Below the pieces are notes generated by a model, which was given only the letters and a program-made list of their open reading frames with translations, was not told the DNA's origin and did not search any database. Positions 38,601 to 45,155 of a DNA stretch of 64,000 nucleotides are shown here, in pieces. This stretch comes from Ottelia alismoides. Its lineage: Eukaryota > Streptophyta > Magnoliopsida > Alismatales > Hydrocharitaceae. Each line of letters opens with the position of its first letter. Position 1 is the first letter of the stretch. The position numbers and the translations under genes were made by a program. The stretch is taken from the NCBI GenBank assembly GCA_037367405.1, contig JAZKJV010010755.1:1-64000 (forward strand), in the 5' to 3' direction.

Positions 38601-41600
38601 GGGCTTAAGCATTTTGGGTGGTTGGCCAATGGATCCTTTAGGGCTCGAACCCAACAAGTTGCCTGGGTCAATTTTTATTGATAATGTACCGGGAACCTAA
38701 GCCCGATACATTACAAATGATATTAGAGCCAATTTCTCTCTGATAGTGCAAAAAGCTACTCGGGATTTGAAGCGACTCCTATAAAGAGATAGGAGGAAAT
38801 GACTACTAGGAACGTGCAACCGCTACTATCACTGGGAATAAATGATGTGTCATGTTGCAATAAGGACGTTGCGAATATAAGCGGGGGTGGTTGTAACACC
38901 CATACCCCAAAGATAGTCCCACATCTAAAACTCACAAAGTGTGAGAGTGGGTAGTAAATGATGGGGATTACTTATTGACAACTTGGGTTAAATATTTTGG
39001 GTAATTATCAACGGATCCATTTGAGCCTGAACCCAACTAGTTGCTAGGGTCCGTTTTCCTTGATAACGGACCGGGAACCTAAGCTCGGGACGTTACAATG
39101 TTGAAACTGATGAGCTTAGTCCGCTGCCCGTCGCCTCAACCAACCCTCCAGTCTACCCTTGACAATATATCTTTTATTAGTAATCCAGGATCCGTAGAGC
39201 CTACCACATGTCCAACATAGATGCATATCGTCCTCGAGGACCTGATTGCTTAAAACCTCATGCTATTTTCTCCTTAATCTTTTACTAGCGGCTTATTTTT
39301 AGTGTTATCGTAACCCAACCACTGATCATTCCACCGTGTGCCTATACATGGCATGATCACATCTTCCTTTTGCAACTTTTCATATAACAACTTTTCACAT
39401 TTTTTTAAAATGTCAAAATTAGGGTTCTTCATAGCGAAGAACATAAAATCAAGAATTTCAATGATTTCATATGAAAATCCACCAACAAAAACTAAGATTT
39501 TGTTACCTAATTGAGCTCTGTCACGCATGCAACACTTTATCATGATTCGTTTTCAGAAAGGGTGATCTACGACTCCTGAAACGTTCGAATTTCACATTCA
39601 TGTCAAGAACACGAAGAATGTGCAATAACGTGAAGAACGAAGAAAGAACACGAAGAACGAGAAGAACATATTTTCCCTCGTAATTTCAACAGAGCTTACC
39701 CTTATACATGGTGATATTTTTTTGGAAAATTTCGACGGAGTTTCCCCTTATCACGTGACATATTTCTATAAGAATTTTGACATAATTTTCCTTTATTTGA
39801 GATATATTTCTGAAGAAATACGAAAAGAATTTCCTCTATAAAATCGTCGAGTGGAAAAACAACAGCGAAAAAGAAAGAATATAACAGAACTGTAAGCGAT
39901 GGAGAATCGGTAGATGCCACACGTTTTAGGTGAGTGAAGCGTGTGATGAATCGTATGATTCACTGACAGCCTAGTTACCTGTAGCTAAGTAGGGTGTTAC
40001 ACAGATTCCTCTATCAAAATAACTATAAATTGATAAAAACTGCAAAATCGGTAAGTCTCTTGTCAATGGTGATTGAGTCATATGGAGAACTCGTATACTT
40101 ACTGACGATCGGACTGCCCGCATCCGAGGAGGGCTATGCTCAAATTTCTCCTCGAATCATAACAAAAAATGAATTGGAAAGGAAGATGAATCGGAAACCT
40201 AGCTCAAGTTAGAGCTACTTACCTCCTACACGAAGCCAACTAGGAGATGATCACACCCTCCTCCTCCTCCTCCTCCCAGCCGCGCTTCGCTAGCGCTGCT
40301 TCCCTGCCTTCCTCTCCTCCTTCCAACATCTCGACCCTATTTCTCAGTAATGGTGGTAGTGGAAATCATAGAGAATGAATAGGTAGGAGGGATTATTTAT
40401 AGGCTTCAGAAAACCACTAACCATGGTTTAACCCTTAATTGTGGTTAGCAACCCATAGTTTTTACGCATAGTTTTGACCAATGCTTATCCCGAAACCTAA
40501 GGGTTAAGTTAGAACCTTCCAGAAACTTCTAGATTCGTTAATGACACTTAATTATTGCTAATCGCGATTAATTTTTTCTAATCATGATTAACTTTAGCTG
40601 ATCACGATTATCCTTCAATAAACCTTGATTAGTGTTTGCTAATAGTGATTAGTAGTTTTTAATATGTCATCAGTCTCTTTAATCGTGATTAACTAGTTTT
40701 GATGACAATCATTAGGGTTAATGACTCTTAAATTTCCTTCTCTTCTTTTGGAAAATCATAACAATTCGAAAGAAGTCTGATTCACACGAAACACATTCTG
40801 TAGGTTTCTTTTTGACGAGTCGAGTATTATGATACATGATCTGGGAGATGGCCAAGTTTATGATTTTACAATCATAACACTCTTAAAGTAAGTCTCGTCT
40901 TCGAGACTTGAAGTGCATGCATAACAACCTTAAAGATGATTGAAATCATAACAGCAAAGGTTCAGGAAAGCGGTATGTATATGCGTTCGGATGGGCCATC
41001 GAATAATGAATCCGCGATATGCATGGTATATGCGGTTCTACGCGGTTTATTTTAATTTTTTATTTAAAAATATAAAAATATCTGTGAATAGAATTACTAT
41101 TTAATTTATGTATCTAAGGGAAGATAGAAAAGATCTAAGAACAACATTTCATGTTTAGATGGTTGAGTATATGCTTTGAATTGCCTAACATTTAATAACA
41201 AAAAATCTTTAGTCATAAAAACTTCACATATTAGATGATTCATAATAACAAAACTTCATTACATGTACATGCACTACATGAGCAAAACCTCAATCGGTTT
41301 ATATTAAAATATTTGACGATGCATTGCATGTACTCATGAAACAATACATGAGATAAACATAAAACATTGCATATATATAATTATATAGTGCATTGCAATT
41401 GTATACAAATGCATGCCATATTCTTACAATTGAGTGAGGAAGAGACATATCTATGGAATTAAGCACCTAATGAGAGGATTGGAAAATTGGTGTTGCTGGA
41501 GCAGTATACAGGGCATATGTGAGATATGCGGACCACATATGCGGGGAGATCATATAATGTACCAATTCATGAAATCGGTTCGGTCTACATGCCACACAGG

Positions 41601-44600
41601 CATATGCGGCCCGTGCGACCGATTTCATGAACTTTGATAACAATCTTAAAGAGAATGAATGTCATTTCATTTTCAATGAAGATATGCATAATACATAATG
41701 TTATCATTCAAACAAATAGGGGTATTTCTTTCTCATACCTGCCTTGGATTCCATGTGGCTTCTTCATACCCTTGGTTCGACAACTATACTTTAACTAGCA
41801 ACACCTCTTTATTTCTTAACTTCTTGATATACCTCTCTTGTATTTGCACAGGCAATTCTAGATATGTCAAATCTGGTTCAACAAGCAGATAGTCATAGCT
41901 TATCTTATGCTCAGGATCCCTACTATACTTTCTCAGATTTGTTACATGAAAATGATCATGTATTGCCGAATGATGTGGAGGAAATGCAAGTTTATATGCA
42001 ACTTTCCCAACCCGCTAGATAATTTCAAAGGACCCACGAACCTGGGTGCCAACTTCTCAGACAAGCCGATCCTCTGAACTCCCTTCATAGGTGATACTTT
42101 GAGGAATGCCAAGTCATCCACCTTAAAGTCAAGGTCTTTTTACATGGATCATTGTAGCTTTTCTGGTGACTCTTAACAGTTAGTGGTCTTTTCCGAGCAA
42201 TCTCAACAATTTCCTGTGTTTCCTTGAGTCTATCTGAATCGTAAAGGTTCTTTATTTGACCTCTTGCCACCACAGAAGAGTAGTACACCTATGTCCACAT
42301 TTTGCTTCAAACGGTGCCATGCATATATGTGAGATCTGCAGGAGGTAAATGTTTAACCATGATCTTTTTCATTCTAAGGCACATGGTCGTAACATATCCT
42401 CTAAGGTCTGAATAATACGTTCTGATTGACCATCTGTCTACGGATGATATGATGCGCTTAAGTATAGCTGTGTGCCTGAGGCTTTCATGAAGTATTCCTA
42501 GTAGTGTGAGGTGAATTGTAAATCTCGATCGAAAACTACGTCTTTTAGGATACCATGGAGACGGATCACATGTGTAATATACAACTCTGCAAGCTGGTCT
42601 GGAGTGGAATATATGCTTATTGGAATAAAGTGTGCTACCTTGACCAGACTATCTGTCATAACACATATACTATCTTTACCACTGGTCGTCTGAAGTAAGT
42701 CAGTAACGAAGTCCTTGGAAATACTTTTCCGTTGCCATTCGGGAATAGGGAGATGGTGAAACAATCCTGGCAGCTTTTGGTGTGAAGCCTTTACGTGCTG
42801 GCAATAAAACATTAGTTCACAAACTCAGAAGTATCCTTTTTCATTCATGGCCACCAAAAATGTGAACAAAGATTCTTATACATCTTCGTAATTCCAGGAT
42901 GAATAGATAATCTAGAGCAATGCGCTTCACGTAAGATGTCTTTCCTCAACTCGAGTGTGTTTGTACACAAACGCTGTGACAATTATACAATGACCTATCT
43001 TGTATATGGAATCACTTTATCTCATTCTTCTCAAGTTGTTGTCTCAAAGTCTTTTTTTAAAGTCTGAGTCATCCTCCCGTCCTTTCTTTATTCTATCCCA
43101 GATCTCTGGTTTGTATCGGTGAAGAATACAACATCCTTACTACTATCAAATGGTTTCCATTTATTCAAGATTGATAATAAACCCCATAAGTGGATAGCAC
43201 TCACCGAGCCAGGTGAATAAGTTCTTCTGCTAAGGGCATCTGTTATGACATTCTTCTTACCAGGGTGGTAAGAGATGGTGCATTCGTAGTCCTTCAACAA
43301 CTCTAAACATTTTCTCTATCTCATATTGAGCTCCATGTGGTCAAACAAATATTTCAAGGTTTTATGATCGATGATGATCGTAAAAGTAATACCATAGAGG
43401 TAATGTCTCCGTATCTTTAATCCGATGACGACGTCAGCTAGTTGAAGGTCATGTGTCGGGTAGTTCCTCTCATGTGTTCTGAGTTGTCATAATGCATAAG
43501 CGACTACCTTTTCATGTTGCATTAGAACTGCTCTAAGTCCCTTTTATATGCATTAATGCATGCTGTAAATCCTTTAGTCCTAGAGGATAGAGTAAGGATA
43601 GGTTTAGATGTTAGGCATTTCTTCATTGTCTGAAAACTAGTTTCGCATTCATTAGACCATATGAGTAGGACTTCCTTCCGAGTCAACCTAATCATTGGCA
43701 ATGCTATTCGTGAAGAGTTCTTCACAAATCTTTTATAATACTTGGCTAGACCCATAAAAGATCGGATTTCTGTGATAGTCTTCAGGCATTCCCAACTCAT
43801 CACATCACCAACCTTCTGATATGTCTACTCCAAAAATAACATGACCTAAGAAGGATACTTCAAATAGTCGGGACATCGGAATTTTGGACGTCTATCCCAT
43901 CGATTGGCTCAAATTCTATGGATGATTGCTCGAAGCATTTTGCTGCTTTTTGAGCCATTTGATCCGGACGTAACAATTTGGTCTTCAACAACCAGAGGTT
44001 TTATGTTGAGAATGTAGTGGCTCACTATAATGCGCTTTATAATTTCCGGATCTCATGGTAATGTGCTCCAAACTATTTTTGATGGAATTATTTCGACGGT
44101 GGCCCCCACAAGGAGGGTTCACCTGTTTTTTATTCAAAAAAATAGTCAGAAGTGACATTTGCTATATTTAGCGTACCGTGTTCTTCCTTAGTGTTTAGAG
44201 TACTTGTCTGAGATGGTGTTCATGTTGGTACTTATCCTTAGAGTAAATAATCTTGTCGTCAATGAAGAATATCACACAGTGATATAGGAACTCTTCTGGA
44301 AACATTCAAAGCATGCATGATGCCTTTCTAGCCAGTCCATCCCCAGGATGAGATCAAAGTCATCCATTTCAACAAGTAGTATGGAAACATGTAGCTGATG
44401 TCCCGCTATATGTACTACACAATTATCTATGATTTCTCATATTATAAGTACTTGTCCTCCTGGTCCCTTGATCAGATATTACTGTTGTACTTCTACTGGT
44501 ATCTTACCCTAAGTGGCTGCTAACCGGCGAGCAACGAATGAACGAATGAATATGAGGCATCCGAATTAAACAAAGCATGCACTGAAAGTCCATAGATAGT

Positions 44601-45155
44601 AAGAATATCTCGTAAGATCATGCATGAATTGTAATCTTGTTCTTCAGTGATTGTATTAAACTGTCCATTAGGAATAGGCAAGCTAGAGTTTGCAAAGCTT
44701 TGTGGTGGTTGCTACGTTGGAGACGACCTTTGTGAGCCGTGAACAATATCCAAAACTGGTTGGCATTGAATGGATAAGCACACTATTGTTAACCTGGAAG
44801 TTTTTTAGAGATGGAGCTAATCTTATAAACAATCTTATTCCTTGAATTAAAATTTGCTTTATGTTACATGCTGGTATTCTCTTGTTTGTTAAGTTTTCAT
44901 TTAAAAGTAAAGTTGGTGTTTGTACTTGAACGTTTGTAATTATCATTTTTAGGTTATAATGAATAGTGTGTTAATTACAATCAAATAATCAGTATTCTTG
45001 CAAGGTTATCGCTCTTATTATTTGCCAAATTGTAGGTCATAGGAAGCTTGAGGAACAATGGAAGTGATGAATGGCAGCCTATAGAAGCATGTCTTTATTG
45101 CATGCAATCTATAGCTAAATCTATTCCCGCCCAGGAATCTGATACATTGCCACAG
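14487..45155 (+). CDS. MOS14: Transportin-SR (MOS14/TNPO3-like) gene, internal seven exons
   Basis: The product is an importin-beta family receptor that carries SR splicing factors into the nucleus with Ran-GTP; plant MOS14 is the named orthologue group. Joined exons: 14487-14614, 33299-33374, 33501-33621, 33691-33787, 33960-34041, 36479-36561, 45036-45155. They stay open with matching phases and canonical GT/AG sites. Recognisable family segments are ISELIHYT, MPLIQVLVPRIMGLKDQL, VKAIARLFSDMGDSYVELIA, ALLEVASHPEFDISSMTYNF, FRVQYPQDYQNLSKEDLKDF and LGGEATLKILFMKLLQ, which fall in the middle of a protein of roughly 950 residues. N-terminal and C-terminal exons are not seen. Introns of 18.7 kb, 8.5 kb and at least 18.8 kb are filled with transposons. 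No lesion is visible in the exons, so the gene may be functional. Assignment is from remembered family sequence, not a search. Confidence 0.88.
14860..15712 (-). mobile_element. Ty1/copia RNase H fragment
   Basis: On the minus strand the frame near 15380-15520 reads MDPNFQVYNDDIEDIDAKQF and DITFAVN, matching the copia stretch between RT and RNase H. 14990-15350 continues with STELKYKAMSQAI (family SESEYRAMAQA) and a His/Arg-rich RNase H end. Several frameshifts; no LTR identified. Confidence 0.7.
15825..16180. repeat. Fold-back palindrome (about 130-150-bp arms)
   Basis: The left arm (15830-15983) and right arm (16049-16177) are near-perfect inverted copies: gccaatttcggcg, tatattcatccctatatccctcctatat, gtcagaaacagagactcctacggcc. 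The loop is about 65 bp. The left tip carries an extra GC-rich inverted unit ggctgccccc-ttggggcagcc. No coding meaning: similar frames appear on both strands because of the symmetry. A fold-back MITE or source of a long hairpin RNA is inferred. Confidence 0.85.
16283..17504. mobile_element. 1.2-kb TIR element, possibly carrying captured gene sequence
   Basis: The left end (taaattacaaaaagg, ctctttacatggattcccaaatt) matches the reverse complement of the right end (catttacaaaaaagg, atctttacattaatttccaaatt) over about 60 bp. No target-site duplication is evident. The interior 16480-16930 is GC-rich and purine-biased and includes a donor-like caccag|gtatgcgag, unlike the A/T-rich ends. This suggests a captured 5' gene part, but no protein family is recognised. 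Confidence 0.55.
17683..17898. mobile_element. hAT-type MITE, CGATATATCG family, copy 1
   Basis: A 216-bp element flanked by the 8-bp direct repeat gtcgcagg (17675-17682 and 17899-17906), with inverted ends catggaagg / ccttccat. The interior is a chain of cgatatatcgg, ccgatatc and tatcgac palindromes. An 8-bp duplication fits hAT insertion. Confidence 0.85.
18480..18685. mobile_element. hAT-type MITE, CGATATATCG family, copy 2
   Basis: A 206-bp relative of 17683-17898 in the same orientation, flanked by the perfect 8-bp duplication cttctgat (18472-18479 and 18686-18693). Shared order: cgatatatcggtatcgaca, ggtcaccgatat, gccgatatg, a non-repetitive spacer of about 35 bp, tatatcgg-cgatat, then gataccgatat. 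Confidence 0.85.
19150..20290 (-). mobile_element. Ty1/copia 3' fragment, split by a solo LTR
   Basis: The minus strand ends in a polypurine tract (reverse complement cttgagggggagc, about 19157-19169). RNase H pieces read SSKKAQYRAMA (about 19415-19460) and SSPEDKRSTTSFAVFIR (19812-19870), with MGKLLYITFTR near 20050 and an upstream IEVLRTVEGLHLS-like RT end near 20230. The frame is broken by the 299-bp solo LTR at 19472-19770 and by frameshifts. Confidence 0.75.
19472..19770 (+). mobile_element. Solo LTR (copia-type)
   Basis: Starts TGTTGGAG and ends TCTAACA (TG...CA, inverted ends). It has a TATA-like ctatataaggagcc near 19577 and interrupts the RNase H frame of the minus-strand copia at 19150-20290. 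The flanking 5-mers gagaa/gacac are only partly alike, so the duplication is eroded or absent. Confidence 0.7.
20300..21585. other. A/T-rich intronic DNA, possible LTR remnant
   Basis: No protein family is seen. A TATA-like actataaaaggaggg at about 21159-21173, followed by a C/T-rich leader-like stretch, resembles the promoter part of a plant LTR, but neither TG...CA ends nor a partner LTR were found. Confidence 0.3.
21590..21895. mobile_element. TAGTCG-family DNA element fragment
   Basis: Shares gtcagtagtcgatcctcggtca, the gactaatc/gactttagtc words and the following atatagatttttata-type A/T-rich run with the copies at 130-340 and 24145-24590. Confidence 0.45.
21896..22190. mobile_element. 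MULE-like terminal fragment
   Basis: taaattgcacaaaagtccct followed by T-rich, evenly spaced phrases (caatgtcatacctgaagttt) has the composition of a MULE terminal inverted repeat. No matching opposite end was found. A cctataaaatag-like stretch near 22097 is the only promoter-like feature. Confidence 0.3.
22195..23460 (-). mobile_element. Ty1/copia (copia E family), internally deleted
   Basis: The minus strand begins with a decayed LTR (about 23336-23460; ccctagacccc and tatataag as in copia E). A primer-binding region cggtaccaaagc followed by atggtcctagattggg lies at about 23305-23338. The gag start DTSIKLKGTYNYVLR (near 22780) equals copia E GTSIKLKGSENYVLW. It then jumps to a protease-like RIIDSGA (about 22610) and an integrase piece YFVYPPRTELRRSVPFSLVHCDVW, so most of gag and pol is deleted. 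Confidence 0.7.
23470..24140. other. Unassigned intronic DNA
   Basis: No family is recognised. Short minus-strand frames are not conserved and the sequence becomes A/T-rich after 23750. Confidence 0.4.
24145..24590. mobile_element. TAGTCG-family DNA element with internal palindromes
   Basis: 24150-24290 is strongly self-complementary: taaaagtcggccaactagtc on the left mirrors gactagtcgaccgactta...gacttttaca on the right, with gactagtcgagtcgg units between. The right part (24480-24585) is the reverse complement of 140-260. It lies beside a copia fragment. Probably non-autonomous hAT-like. Confidence 0.55.
24590..25365 (-). mobile_element. Ty1/copia integrase C-terminal fragment
   Basis: On the minus strand: NGIVDRKLYFLDMARMLLIQ, NSFWSDL, LTPRVIGFVPFVHHLTPGRD, KLSSRAV, then YYVNVDVTFFEFVVYFSPTG and a proline-rich linker. 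These match the integrase end and linker of copias A-D. Truncated on both sides and joined to a LINE remnant at its 5' side. Confidence 0.78.
25388..25559. repeat. 86-bp tandem duplication
   Basis: Two head-to-tail units (25388-25473, 25474-25559) starting agatgcccgtattaaggagt, about 94% identical by eye. They lie between the copia and LINE remnants. Confidence 0.88.
25570..26830 (-). mobile_element. L1-type LINE ORF2 fragment
   Basis: Minus-strand pieces, in order from the right: DGFPVWFFKEFWDVVQ (about 26720), INKALNFCLL (about 26600), RLERKLADSIKK (about 26360), then LGVLISEEMNNA (about 26075) and GRDHWAGK (about 25670). All are LINE reverse-transcriptase or C-terminal motifs. Many stops and frameshifts, and no poly(A) tail or duplication identified. 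Confidence 0.65.
26831..27653. other. Unassigned intronic DNA upstream of copia A
   Basis: No coding family or repeat end is recognised. C/T-rich at 27420-27600. Confidence 0.4.
27654..27804 (+). repeat. Copia A left LTR
   Basis: A 151-bp LTR with TATA-like ctcctatacaagagag. It ends taca directly before the primer-binding site. Confidence 0.75.
28282..30090 (+). pseudogene. Copia A gag-protease-integrase remnant
   Basis: The gag start MSNNKVDIPSLGAFKG and VKMDGTNYEPWAMQFMSLMQ match copias B and D. After SGTMSVDI about 350 bp of gag core is missing and the frame resumes in the Gly/Arg region before the zinc knuckle. The protease DSGA has become NSRS (about 28950). Integrase motifs follow: GPSRVPDLQGHRFYLVDVDE, the YDNAL acidic site (D altered in context) and TSQQNGVAEMKHRHLLDIAR. 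The MITE sits between HLDV and WGPS. Confidence 0.8.
29519..29713. mobile_element. Mutator-type MITE, GACCGAAA family, copy 2 (inside copia A)
   Basis: Same family as 13374-13587 (catgacctcaagttt ... tttagggcctt). It splits the copia A integrase codons for HLDVWGPS. Flanking 9-mers tgtttgagg (29510-29518) and gatttgggg (29714-29722) are a duplication of an inferred tgtttgggg with point changes. Confidence 0.82.
30111..32350 (+). pseudogene. Copia A integrase end, reverse transcriptase and RNase H remnant
   Basis: Order: CVFVGYSKTEKGYCCFDP (integrase end), a proline-rich linker, EEEMAALQSRGTWSVVSTSP, DRYKARLVARGFT, LVYVDDIVVTGSD with the YVDD catalytic box at 31399-31410, FVTKDLGKLRFFLGLEFARK, MDPNARLYDDD, RYLEPSPGARLLF and the RNase H motif GCADADYAGCPKDRKSTSGF. 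A deletion/frameshift after GFT (near 31050) and stops near 31600 and beyond 32000 disable it. Confidence 0.85.
32359..32500 (+). repeat. Copia A right LTR (end eroded)
   Basis: Aligns to 27654-27795 with several substitutions (for example ttctcctatataagagagc for ttctcctatacaagagagc). Similarity stops after gaatgatttctttac. Confidence 0.7.
32501..33298 (+). other. End of the 18.7-kb intron, no TE recognised
   Basis: T-rich host intron sequence running to the acceptor tgttccag before exon 33299. Its base composition resembles the neighbouring short introns, so it is probably original intron. Confidence 0.5.
33299..33374 (+). CDS. MOS14: MOS14-like exon
   Basis: Encodes DEEEVKAIARLFSDMGDSYV then ELIAS and a split Gly codon. 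Acceptor ttccag, donor G|gtatac. Confidence 0.9.
33501..33621 (+). CDS. MOS14: MOS14-like exon
   Basis: Completes Gly, then SNESMMIVQALLEVASHPEF and DISSMTYNFWHQLQLNLTK. Acceptor ttgcag, donor AG|gtaacc. Confidence 0.9.
33691..33787 (+). CDS. MOS14: MOS14-like exon
   Basis: Completes Arg (AG|G), then DTHSNASEGVVESERNHRLS and IFRSTFEVLVSL. Acceptor atgtcag, donor TTG|gtgagt. Confidence 0.88.
33960..34041 (+). CDS. MOS14: MOS14-like exon
   Basis: Encodes VSFRVQYPQDYQNLSKEDLK then DFKHTRY and a split Ala codon. Acceptor cttgcag, donor TATG|gtatgt. Confidence 0.9.
34042..36478 (+). other. MOS14-like intron, A/T-rich
   Basis: A 2.4-kb intron (gtatgt to ttgtag). 34300-35600 is very A/T-rich with no recognised family. 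35616-36082 has minus-strand frames without known motifs. No LTR or TIR pair was found. Confidence 0.55.
36479..36561 (+). CDS. MOS14: MOS14-like exon
   Basis: Completes Ala, then VSDVLMDATAVLGGEATLKI and LFMKLLQ. Acceptor tttgtag, donor CAG|gtagag. Confidence 0.9.
37100..37990 (-). mobile_element. Ty1/copia RT-RNase H fragment
   Basis: On the minus strand: FARNHQGF and RKYVIDLLSERDMAPCK (about 37790-37910), ACANADYAECLKDRKSTSKF (about 37500-37560), SKKRIVVARSS, then DNQVVLFIYNNHVFHKRIKN and GVDCHYIRDIVQKGF (37210-37345). Matches the 3' ends of copias A-D. Stops and frameshifts; no LTR kept. Confidence 0.78.
37991..38508. other. Unassigned intronic DNA
   Basis: A/T-rich, no coding family or repeat ends recognised. 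Confidence 0.4.
38509..39097 (+). mobile_element. TRIM (terminal-repeat retrotransposon in miniature)
   Basis: Two direct terminal repeats, 38509-38715 and 38892-39097, run from tgtaayaccc to cattaca/cgttaca. After the left one comes tgatattagagccaa, a tRNA-iMet-type primer-binding site, and before the right one a purine tract gcgggggtgg. The internal part is only about 176 bp and non-coding. Total 589 bp, typical of TRIMs. Flanking 5-mers gcgtt/atgtt may be an eroded duplication. No 5S-like sequence of Cassandra type is seen. Confidence 0.82.
39098..39994. other. Unassigned intronic DNA
   Basis: A 90-codon minus-strand frame (39274-39543) and a purine-rich gaacacgaagaac repeat (39605-39670) are present. 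No family is recognised. Confidence 0.4.
39995..40879 (-). repeat. Gypsy 3' LTR
   Basis: On the plus strand it runs TGTTACAC...ATCATAACA, an inverted-end 885-bp LTR. A minus-strand TATA-like cctataaataatcc lies at about 40395-40408, followed downstream by a (gga)n-rich leader (40255-40280 region). 40550-40700 holds several taatcrygattaa-type palindromes. Confidence 0.6.
40955..41636. mobile_element. GCATATGCGG-family TIR element, copy 2
   Basis: An inverted relative of 9474-9971. The left end caaaggttcaggaaagcggt and right end (reverse complement) caaagttcatgaaatcggt are inverted; gcggttctacgcgg and gcatatgcggcccgtgcgac words are shared with copy 1. The imperfect direct repeat ataacaayct occurs at 40921 and 41637, but the left one is 24 bp away from the end. 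Inserted between the gypsy LTR and integrase. Confidence 0.72.
41700..44370 (-). pseudogene. Gypsy pol remnant: protease, RT, RNase H, integrase
   Basis: Minus-strand order from the right: protease end DFDLILGMDWL (about 44330-44350); RT/RNase H GLAKYYKRFVKNSSRIALPM and CLTSKPILTL (43520-43770); RNase H end CTISYHPGKKNVITDALSRR (about 43215-43290); integrase LPIPEWQRKSISKDFVTDLL, DSLVKVAHFIPI, GILKDVVFDRD (42500-42760); and a C-terminal EEATWNPRQV chromodomain-like end (about 41740-41770). Numerous stops, so not functional. Confidence 0.8.
45036..45155 (+). CDS. MOS14: MOS14-like exon (last visible)
   Basis: Encodes VIGSLRNNGSDEWQPIEACL then YCMQSIAKSIPAQESDTLPQ. Acceptor attgtag, donor CAG|gtatat. 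The following intron continues past the right edge of the window. Confidence 0.85.

Larger units (their letters stand above)
39995..44680 (-). mobile_element. Ty3/gypsy element (minus strand), 5' end lost
   Basis: The 3' LTR at 39995-40879 is followed upstream, on the minus strand, by integrase, RNase H, reverse transcriptase and protease pieces in gypsy order (41700-44370). Gag and the 5' LTR are not found before exon 45036, so the copy is truncated. A TIR element is inserted at 40955-41636. The frame has many stops and shifts. Confidence 0.78.
36562..45035 (+). other. MOS14-like intron of 8.5 kb, TE-filled
   Basis: From gtagag to attgtag. It contains a minus-strand copia remnant, a TRIM, unassigned DNA, and a minus-strand gypsy element carrying a TIR insertion. 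Confidence 0.8.

Noticed and set aside
38509..39097. Cassandra-type TRIM carrying a 5S rRNA-like LTR
   Set aside because: The terminal repeats lack the conserved 5S internal promoter block; only the general TRIM layout fits.
39274..39543. 90-codon minus-strand frame in intron 6
   Set aside because: No known motif and no context as a gene; could be decayed TE. Left unassigned.
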